A stretch of 6,281 nucleotides of DNA, taken from positions 1 to 6,281 of the forward strand of contig JBGTDM010000322.1 in NCBI GenBank assembly GCA_041748315.1, written 5' to 3'. This stretch comes from CALMEE01 sp041748315. Its GTDB lineage: Bacteria > Planctomycetota > Planctomycetia > Pirellulales > Pirellulaceae. Shown here one piece after another: positions 1 through 5,747 of the stretch. The notes below the pieces were generated by a model, which was not told where the DNA came from, searched no databases, and saw only the letters and a list, made by a program, of their open reading frames with translations. Numbering within the stretch: position 1 is the first letter of the stretch; each line of letters begins with the position of its first letter. A program made the translations under genes and the position numbers.

Positions 1-635
1 GCAAGAAAGATCGTGCGATGGCATCGTTGAAAGATGCTTTTGAAATGGGTTTCAGCGACTTTGATTTGGCTGATTCCGACGAAGACCTCGCGTCGTTGCG
101 CGAGTCTGAAGAATTCGTGAAATTACTAAAAACACAAAAAGCGCTTCAGGCTGAGCGGCTGATCAAAGAAACTCAGGAAGAACTGGCTGAATTCGAATCT
201 TTCGACTTTGATTTTGAATTGGAGGACGTTAAAGGTGAGGTCGTTGCCCTCAAAGATTTTAAAGATCAAGTCTTGATTGTCGATTTCTGGGGGACTTGGT
301 GCCCGCCATGCCGCGCAGAAATTCCTTCGTTTATCCGGCTGAAAAAGGAGTACGGGGACAAAGGGTTTGACATCATTGGTTTAAACAATGAAATGACTGA
401 TGACGTCGACGAGGCACTCGCGAAAGTAACCGAATTCATGAAGGAAAACGACATGAATTACAATTGTGCCATTAGCGATCCAGAGACCGAGGATCAAGTC
501 GATATCGAGGGCTTCCCAACGACGTTGTTTATCGATCGATCGGGCAAAGTTCGGCTTAAACTCGTCGGCCTGCACTCCTTCGAAAAACTGGAATCGGTCG
601 TCAAAGCACTTTTGGAAGAAAAGCCGCAGAACTGA
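1..635 (+). CDS. TPR-thioredoxin (TlpA/ResA-like) disulfide reductase, 5'-partial
   Basis: Thioredoxin-fold protein of the TlpA/ResA redoxin type, probably a thiol-disulfide oxidoreductase of the cell envelope. An ATG lies at 18, but the frame is open to the left edge (K-K-D-R-A before it), and the residues around it look like the end of a TPR-type helical repeat (A-x-x-L-x-x-A-F-E-x-G-F, then D-x-D-L-A-S-L-R). I therefore treat the gene as truncated by the window, with its N-terminus and probably a signal peptide missing. Numbering from that ATG, a charged helical linker spans about 38-62 and the thioredoxin domain about 65-200. The domain has the active-site motif WCPPC at 94-98 (Cys95, Cys98) and the conserved cis-proline in GFPTT (Pro167) before the FIDRSGKV strand. 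The protein is strongly acidic. It ends 37 bp before a strong hairpin terminator, so it is the last gene of its transcript. Family assignment is secure; the redox partner cannot be told. Confidence 0.9.
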   Translation, partial: KKDRAMASLKDAFEMGFSDFDLADSDEDLASLRESEEFVKLLKTQKALQAERLIKETQEELAEFESFDFDFELEDVKGEVVALKDFKDQVLIVDFWGTWCPPCRAEIPSFIRLKKEYGDKGFDIIGLNNEMTDDVDEALAKVTEFMKENDMNYNCAISDPETEDQVDIEGFPTTLFIDRSGKVRLKLVGLHSFEKLESVVKALLEEKPQN

Positions 636-671
636 CATTGTTATGAGTTCAGGCTCACTTGAAATTCATGA

Positions 672-702
672 GCCCGCACTCGTGAGAGTGCGGGCATTTC
701 TT
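672..702 (+). terminator. Rho-independent terminator of the thioredoxin gene
   Basis: A perfect 10-bp stem (GCCCGCACTC at 672-681, GAGTGCGGGC at 686-695) closes a GTGA tetraloop (GNRA type). It is followed on the plus strand by ATTTCTT and a further AATTTT. The T-tract is interrupted by one C, but stem strength and the position 37 bp after the stop codon at 633-635 fit an intrinsic terminator. The other flank has no comparable T-run on the minus strand, so it probably works mainly for plus-strand transcription. Confidence 0.8.
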
Positions 703-877
703 AATTTTGAATCCATCGACTTGGCTCTTGCGGTCCGCATTCTGACGATTTGCGGTTTCTGCCGCCTATTTCAACGGCACGAATTGCGATAGAAGGAAAT
801 ATGATCGACTGGTCCCTTTCGAGCCCGTTCAAAGATTCGTAACAGGTTGCACTCTTACGTTTCCACCGGCGAGCGGC

Positions 878-1183
878 CTAAACATCGAACAAGCCTGAAA
901 TGACTTTTCCTTCGCTCATTCGAATGGGTCGGCCGCTTCCAGTTGAAAACTCCTTGTTGAAGTCAATCCCCAATGCTTGAAGAATGGTCGCGTGAATGTT
1001 CTCGATCGGCTGTGGGTCGTTCAAGTCTGCCCAACGATCATGGGTTTCTCGTTTCGGTTGAGGCGATGTCTCACCGATAATTCTTCCGCCTAAGATCCAT
1101 GGTAAGGGGGCTTCGAGAACGAAAGCACGACCTCGGTGGATCGTTGTTCCAATTGTCTTGTCGATTATCCCGGTAACGTTTGC
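878..1183 (-). pseudogene. DUF1501-family C-terminal remnant
   Basis: Minus-strand reading frame of 101 codons ending in TAG at 878-880. It has no usable start, and an in-frame TAG at 1184-1186 closes it upstream. The only ATG in frame is near the C-terminus, so a start-based gene caller would miss it. The translation carries the hallmarks I know from the C-terminal end of DUF1501 proteins: LGGRIIGE at residues 31-38 (family pattern GGG-x-x-GG-x-x-x-G), then DRWADLNDPQPIENIHATIL with ALGID (the usual 'D-L-x-A-T-I-x-x-x-L-G-I-D' block), then GRPIRMSEG and a short tail. Full-length members are roughly 400-500 residues, so about three quarters is gone. DUF1501 proteins are numerous in Planctomycetes and their function is not well settled. 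The well-conserved end suggests recent decay, possibly by insertion or deletion near 1100-1190. Assignment comes from motif memory, not a search. Confidence 0.7.
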
Positions 1184-1265
1184 CTACTCCTTCCGGGTGT
1201 TCTTTACTCGATACACCGCGTGGAATGGCGCGTGGAGCCTTTTGGAAAACGAAGTTTTTCTCCTC

Positions 1266-1320
1266 CCCATCCCTTTCAGGCTCGCGGCATAATCCAAACC
1301 TTCGCCGATCCCATCCCTTT
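1266..1320. repeat. 11-bp direct repeat pair CCCATCCCTTT
   Basis: CCCATCCCTTT occurs at 1266-1276 and again at 1310-1320, 44 bp apart start to start, with no extended identity on either side. It is short and C/T-rich, so chance is possible. It lies in the spacer beside the DUF1501 remnant. Confidence 0.4.
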
Positions 1321-1405
1321 AACGCCACCTACTCCCGGCCGTTGTACCTGTATGTAGGCAATTTGCTTTGCAACTCACAGTCGGTGACAAAAACAGGAAA
1401 TTTGA

Positions 1406-1419
1406 CGACGCGCGCGTCG
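1406..1419. repeat. 14-bp perfect palindrome CGACGCGCGCGTCG
   Basis: The bases 1406-1419 equal their own reverse complement, with no spacer. The site lies about 105 bp upstream of the -35 element at 1524, far for a classical repressor operator but possible for an activator or nucleoid-protein site. No protein can be named for it. Confidence 0.35.
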
Positions 1420-1523
1420 CGAACCAAGGTCAACACGGACTCTGGGTCCCGTTACAACACACATTGCATGTCCTGAATCTCATTTTGATAGCATTTTTTG
1501 TGGCTGGATCGGTTGGTTTGTGC

Positions 1524-1552
1524 TTGCCTGTAACTTTAGGCCTTTCTATACT
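1524..1552 (+). promoter_or_regulatory. Sigma70-type promoter of the LptD-like gene
   Basis: TTGCCT at 1524-1529 (4 of 6 to the -35 consensus) and TATACT at 1547-1552 (5 of 6 to the -10 consensus) are separated by exactly 17 bp. Transcription would start near 1559, giving a leader of about 29 nt to the ATG at 1588. Position and spacing support that ATG as the gene start. No clear Shine-Dalgarno sequence lies in the short leader. Confidence 0.55.
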
Positions 1553-1587
1553 CTGCCGCCAATTTCCTTTAGTTTTTCGCATAGCAA

Positions 1588-4500
1588 ATGTTGCAAACGC
1601 AGATGCAGCTATTTACGCTCGCAGTTCGTGAACGCCGGAGTCCCCCTGCGCTTTGCCTGCGTAAGCGCCAATACGTTGTGGTCTTTGGCTGGTGGTTACT
1701 GTCCTGTTGTTTTCTTGGGGGTCAGGGGACACGACTAACTGCTCAAGTGTGGAGCGAATCGCGTTCGGGTCAAGTCGTCCCGATTCAGGTTCCGAAAATT
1801 AATTTGCCGGCGCCGGCTGTTGAAAGCTCGATACATATTTCAGCCGGGCAAATCGAGCGCTGGTCACAGGGTCAATACGAAGTATTACAGTGCACTGATC
1901 AAGTCGCTTTGTCTCAGGGAAATCGTACACTGACCGCGAGCCAGGCTGTTGTTTGGCTTGACAGGGAGTTTGACCCGCAAGCCAGTACGAAGAAGGTGAT
2001 CGTCTATCTTGAGGGGGCGGTTTCCGTCGAGCAGAAGCAATTGCGGGTGGTTGAAAATTCGGCAACCGATGCCGTCCTAGACGAGAGATTGCTTGGTAAA
2101 GTCGCTGATGAAATCTGGTTTGGGAGGTTGTTTACGGTTTCAGACATCCATGTGAACCAAGCTGTGGAAGAGATCTCGATCGAAAACGCTGGGGAGGTTT
2201 GGAGTCGAGCACAGCATGCCTGGCAAAACGAGCACGCTCAGCTGCAAGCCGAGTCGGATTTCATCCGCAACACCCAGTTTGCCCAAGATGCGGATTCGTT
2301 CATGAACCAGCCGATACTGGTTTCACCGCAGACAGGGCAAATGGTTGTTCAGCCACCGATACCGCAGCAAGCTCCGTCTCCAACTCTGCCGTCCTATCCC
2401 AGTGACGAGTTTCGTCCACTCGAAGGTCATCAGACATTTGGTAGTGCATCATTTCAAGAGTCGGTGATGCAACAACCATATACGACCTATCAAGCAACCG
2501 GTGAACGCGGTCCAATTGAAAGTACTCGAGTCCGCATTACTCCGCGCCAGTCGACAGCAACTTCGGGAGTTCGTGCACAACCGAGCGGCATTCCCGGCGA
2601 AACGATCATTACAGCAACGGGGGGAGTTCGAGTCTTAATCGATAGTGACGAAATTCGCCAGATCGAGGGATTTGGGCAACCCAGCACTTCACAGATTGTT
2701 ATCGAGGCCGACAGTGTGGTGGCCTGGACGAACCAATTGAGCGGTGTGGCTGCGGCAGGTGAAACGGCGAAATGGGAGATCTATTTGGAGGGGAATGTCG
2801 AGTTTGTGATGGGCAAACGAATTGTGTTTGCTGAACGAATGTTTTATGACGCAACCAATCGAGTAGGCACCATTCTGGATGTCGAGATGCTAACGCCGGT
2901 TGAAAACTACCGTGGGCTTGCTCGCCTTAAAGCGGAAGTCATTCAGCAAAATGGAGACAACAATTTTCAGGCCTACGGTGCTGCATTAACGAGCAGTCGA
3001 TTAGGAGTTCCCAGGTATTGGCTGCAGTCGCAACACCTCGACATTAGTCGGACAGAGCGATTTGCTTCGAGTGGCTTATTCGGAGCGAATCAAATCGATC
3101 CGGCGACCGGTCAATTGCAGACCGAGGACGAGTATTTCGTCGAAAGTCGAAACAACCGAGTTTACGTTGGCGGGCTCCCCGTATTTTATTGGCCTGTGAT
3201 TCGCACCAGCTTGAATAATCCAGTCTACTATATTAAACGGATCAGGTTGGGTAACGACCGAGTTTTCGGAAACCAGTTCATCGTCGGCCTCGATTTGTTT
3301 CAAGTGCTGGGAATTCGTGAACCAAGGAACACCAGTTGGATTGGTGATATCGGCTATCTGCAGGAACGGGGTCCGGTCATTGGAAGCGAATACACGTATC
3401 AATGGGATTCATTTTTTGGAATTCCCGGATATGTTGAGGGGCGATTGTTGACATGGTTTGTCAATGATTCGGGCTTGGACAATTTGGGTCGAGGCCGCCG
3501 GAAAGTTCCGCTCGAAGAGGACTTTCGAGGTCGCATTCTGTGGAACCACCAACACCTGTTCTCGCCAGGGTATCGTCTCCAAGCCGAGCTGGGATATCTG
3601 TCAGACAGGAATTTTCTTGAACAGTACTTCGAGCGAGATTGGGATACGGCAAAGGACTACGATACCGGGATAACCCTGCTGAGGAATATTGACAATCAGT
3701 CGTTTCAGCTCAGTGCCAGTGCGCGAATCAACGATTTTTTCACACAGACCAATTGGCTTCCGCGATTTGACCACCACATCATTGGGCAATCGGTATTTGG
3801 GACGAATTTGATATGGCATGCACACAGTCATATCGGATACGGACAATTCAAAGTCGCGGAGACGCCAATTAACCCGATCGATCTGGCTCAGTTTACTTTG
3901 TTGGATTGGGAGTCTGCGGAAGCTGAGGGAGTACGCCTTGGAACGAGGCAGGAACTTGATTTGCCAATTCAGGTAGGCGCTGTTCGAGTTACTCCCTATG
4001 TTCTGGGGGACATTACTCATTGGGGGGAAGATTTGACCGGCAATGATTTGACCCGGTTGTTCGGACAAACTGGCGTCCGCACGAGCCTGCCAATGTGGCG
4101 TGTCGATCCGACAATTCACAGTGTCCTATTTAACCTAAATGGTTTGGCCCACAAAGTCACCTTTGATAGCGAACTGCTATTTGCTGACTCAAACCGGGAC
4201 CTCGGCTTGCTTCCGCTTTACGATCCGCTCAATGATGATTCCCAGGAGGCGTTTCAGCGTCGATTTGTCACCAACCTATATGGCGGTGCATTACCTCCAA
4301 AGTATGATGAGCGCTTCTATGCAATTCGATCGGCGTTACAAAGTAACGTCAGTTCGCCAAGTGCCGAAATGGTCGACGATTTAGCGATCGTCAAACTAGG
4401 CATGAGAAACCGATTACAGACCAAACGTGGTTTGCCTGGCGAGGCGAGAATTGTCGATTGGATAGAATTCGATATCGAGGGCTCGTATTTTCCCAATGCA

Positions 4501-4986
4501 AATCGCGACAATTTCGGTTCAGATTTCGGGATGTTGAATTATGATTTCGCTTGGCATGTCGGGGACCGATTGAGCGTCGTATCAGATGGGTACTTTGATT
4601 TGTTTGGTCAAGGATTACGAACGACAAGTTTAGGGTTTTTTGCGACTCGACCTGGCAACGGAGACCTGTTTGTTGGTGTGCGTTCGATTGAGGGTCCGAT
4701 AAGCAGCAACATCTTGACCACGAATTTGACTTATCGCATGAGTGATAAGTGGATCGTTCGCGGTGGATCGTCGATTGACTTCGGCGCAGCCGGTAACATC
4801 GGGCAAAGCTTGAACTTCATTCGTGTGGGCGAGTCGTTTCTACTTCGCTTCGGATTTAACGTCAACTCAAGCCGCAACAACGTCGGCTTCATTTTCGGGA
4901 TCGAGCCACGATTTTTGCCCCGAGGACGCTTAGGAACGGTTGGCAGGCAACCCATCTTGCCCGCCAGCGCGACGTATTTGGAGTAG
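1588..4986 (+). CDS. LptD/OstA-like outer-membrane LPS assembly protein
   Basis: Probable outer-membrane protein of the LptD (OstA/Imp) family, which inserts lipopolysaccharide into the outer leaflet. At 1132 residues it is much longer than the roughly 780 of E. coli LptD. An in-frame TAG at 1582-1584 makes the ATG at 1588 the first possible start. Residues 25-28 are basic (RKRQ), 29-45 are hydrophobic, and a signal-peptidase I site fits LTA(52)/Q53. LLSC at 37-40 also resembles a lipobox but is less likely. Two OstA-like modules follow: about 80-200 and 335-480. Both carry A-x-x-x-x-x-W (117-123, 374-380) and then YLEG (140-143, 399-402). A Pro/Gln-rich linker spans about 235-330. LPVFYWP at 530-536 matches the typical entry to the LptD barrel; aromatic alternating strands continue to Phe1109, followed by a 23-residue tail. 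The mature protein has a single cysteine (Cys102), so the disulfides of E. coli LptD cannot form. I recognise the family by motifs but leave the symbol blank because orthology is unproven. Confidence 0.8.
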   Translation: MLQTQMQLFTLAVRERRSPPALCLRKRQYVVVFGWWLLSCCFLGGQGTRLTAQVWSESRSGQVVPIQVPKINLPAPAVESSIHISAGQIERWSQGQYEVLQCTDQVALSQGNRTLTASQAVVWLDREFDPQASTKKVIVYLEGAVSVEQKQLRVVENSATDAVLDERLLGKVADEIWFGRLFTVSDIHVNQAVEEISIENAGEVWSRAQHAWQNEHAQLQAESDFIRNTQFAQDADSFMNQPILVSPQTGQMVVQPPIPQQAPSPTLPSYPSDEFRPLEGHQTFGSASFQESVMQQPYTTYQATGERGPIESTRVRITPRQSTATSGVRAQPSGIPGETIITATGGVRVLIDSDEIRQIEGFGQPSTSQIVIEADSVVAWTNQLSGVAAAGETAKWEIYLEGNVEFVMGKRIVFAERMFYDATNRVGTILDVEMLTPVENYRGLARLKAEVIQQNGDNNFQAYGAALTSSRLGVPRYWLQSQHLDISRTERFASSGLFGANQIDPATGQLQTEDEYFVESRNNRVYVGGLPVFYWPVIRTSLNNPVYYIKRIRLGNDRVFGNQFIVGLDLFQVLGIREPRNTSWIGDIGYLQERGPVIGSEYTYQWDSFFGIPGYVEGRLLTWFVNDSGLDNLGRGRRKVPLEEDFRGRILWNHQHLFSPGYRLQAELGYLSDRNFLEQYFERDWDTAKDYDTGITLLRNIDNQSFQLSASARINDFFTQTNWLPRFDHHIIGQSVFGTNLIWHAHSHIGYGQFKVAETPINPIDLAQFTLLDWESAEAEGVRLGTRQELDLPIQVGAVRVTPYVLGDITHWGEDLTGNDLTRLFGQTGVRTSLPMWRVDPTIHSVLFNLNGLAHKVTFDSELLFADSNRDLGLLPLYDPLNDDSQEAFQRRFVTNLYGGALPPKYDERFYAIRSALQSNVSSPSAEMVDDLAIVKLGMRNRLQTKRGLPGEARIVDWIEFDIEGSYFPNANRDNFGSDFGMLNYDFAWHVGDRLSVVSDGYFDLFGQGLRTTSLGFFATRPGNGDLFVGVRSIEGPISSNILTTNLTYRMSDKWIVRGGSSIDFGAAGNIGQSLNFIRVGESFLLRFGFNVNSSRNNVGFIFGIEPRFLPRGRLGTVGRQPILPASATYLE

Positions 4987-5033
4987 CCGTTTGTCTGCTT
5001 CTGTCGAGCCTTGTGCCGTGGGCTCCTTCACAG

Positions 5034-5639
5034 CTAATCATGGAGTTCGAAGATCGCATCGACTTCGCAAATCGCCCCTCTCGGTAACGAGACCATGCCC
5101 ACGGCGGCGCGCGCACCCATGCCGGACTCATCACCGAGCAAATCAACCAAGAGCTGACTAAACCCGTTGATCACTTCTGGCTGCTGGACGAAATCCGAAG
5201 TGCAATTGACCATGCCATTCGTCTTGATGAGTCGTTTGATTTTGTTCAGCGATCCCAATTCCTGTTTAAGCGAGGCCAAGACTCCGATGGCGCATCGTCT
5301 TGCAGCGGCTCTTCCTTGTTCGACTTCGACGTTGTCTCCCAGTTTCCCGGCAAGGATCGTACCCGATTCGTCCAACGGAATATGCCCAGAAACATATGCG
5401 ATATTACCCACAATGACCACACGCTTGTAGATCGCCAGCGACGGCGAGGGGGATGGCAGGTCCACGCCTAAATCTCGGAGTCGTTGATCCAAATCCTGTC
5501 GATCGGTGACCGACAACCCTGGGGCATTGATTGTATTCGAACCGAATTCGCTCGAATTTCCAAAGTGCATTCCAGAAAATACGGCCGTAACTCCCAAGAC
5601 GATGAAAGCGATCGCGAAAAGCAGAAAACGAATTTTCAT
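5034..5639 (-). CDS. Exported or membrane-anchored RidA (YjgF/YER057c/UK114) family protein
   Basis: RidA-family proteins hydrolyse reactive enamines/imines released by PLP enzymes, and are normally small soluble cytosolic trimers of about 130 residues. This one has 201 residues because a hydrophobic segment (about 4-23, after MKIR) and a spacer precede the domain, which spans about 47-200. Family signs are RLRDLGVDLP, AYVSGHIP at 81-88, the AARRCAIGVLASLK helix, and GARAAVGMVSLP with Arg177 matching catalytic Arg105 of E. coli RidA. Glu192 (in CEVDAI) matches Glu120. It resembles the subgroup with longer insertions (RLRxLGIxLP type) rather than RidA itself. The start at 5639 is preceded by GGGAA seven bases upstream, a weak ribosome site. 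It is convergent with the LptD-like gene, 47 bp apart, and lies 108 bp after the PDZ gene on the same strand. Whether the leader is cleaved or stays as an anchor is unclear. Confidence 0.88.
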   Translation of the reverse strand: MKIRFLLFAIAFIVLGVTAVFSGMHFGNSSEFGSNTINAPGLSVTDRQDLDQRLRDLGVDLPSPSPSLAIYKRVVIVGNIAYVSGHIPLDESGTILAGKLGDNVEVEQGRAAARRCAIGVLASLKQELGSLNKIKRLIKTNGMVNCTSDFVQQPEVINGFSQLLVDLLGDESGMGARAAVGMVSLPRGAICEVDAIFELHD

Positions 5640-5684
5640 GTTCAGATTCCCATGTCAATACGAGTCCGAGGCGGCGATGATGTC

Positions 5685-5713
5685 ATTAAAATCGGTCGTC
5701 AACCTCAGAGCAA
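5685..5713 (-). promoter_or_regulatory. Possible promoter of the RidA-family gene
   Basis: On the minus strand TTGCTC (5708-5713) and TTTAAT (5685-5690, 5 of 6 to the -10 consensus) are 17 bp apart, which would start transcription near 5678, about 40 nt before the ATG. The -35 match is poor (3 of 6). A TTGACG nearby, at 5698-5703, has a better -35 but no good -10 at the right distance. Tentative. Confidence 0.25.
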
Positions 5714-5731
5714 CCTACGGTAAACCGCGAA

Positions 5732-5745
5732 GCGAACCAGTTCGC
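5732..5745 (-). terminator. Short hairpin just after the PDZ gene stop
   Basis: GCGAAC (5732-5737) and GTTCGC (5740-5745) form a 6-bp inverted repeat around two bases, two bases past the stop codon (5748-5750) of the PDZ gene. No U-run follows on the minus strand, so it may weaken rather than end transcription, or may simply be a chance palindrome. Confidence 0.25.
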
Positions 5746-5747
5746 AA

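Larger units (their letters stand above)
1187..1523. other. Gene-poor spacer, possible dispersed-repeat copy
   Basis: No protein-coding gene I would defend lies here. Several overlapping frames are open on both strands (plus at about 1136-1357 and 1180-1476; minus at 1071-1328), but they shadow one another and have no recognisable domain. The plus frame beginning at 1368 uses a TTG start and runs into the downstream gene. The stretch holds an 11-bp direct repeat (1266-1276, 1310-1320) and a GC palindrome (1406-1419). The part from roughly 1100 to 1345, with its arginine/proline-rich readings in every frame, has the look of the non-coding dispersed repeats that give families of tiny spurious ORFs in planctomycete genomes. 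That is an impression only. Confidence 0.4.

Noticed and set aside
466..792. 108-codon plus-strand frame across the end of the thioredoxin gene
   Set aside because: Overlaps the thioredoxin domain in another frame and runs through the terminator hairpin.
801..842. 13-codon mini-ORF with a good Shine-Dalgarno-like GAAGGA before its ATG
   Set aside because: Too short to support as a gene; no neighbour it could regulate in the same direction, and the match can be chance.
1071..1328. 85-codon minus-strand frame, Arg/Pro-rich
   Set aside because: It lies in a different frame from the DUF1501 remnant, which has real family motifs over the same DNA. Composition is typical of a shadow or repeat reading.
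1368..1631. 87-codon plus-strand frame with two hydrophobic stretches upstream of the LptD-like gene
   Set aside because: It begins with TTG, has no ribosome site, spans the predicted promoter and runs 44 bases into the LptD-like gene in another frame. No recognisable domain.
3601..4119. 172-codon minus-strand frame inside the LptD-like gene
   Set aside because: Antisense shadow of a well-supported coding region; no domain seen.
5404..5658. 84-codon minus-strand frame overlapping the start of the RidA-family gene
   Set aside because: Same strand, shifted frame of the RidA gene; the RidA frame carries family motifs and this one does not.
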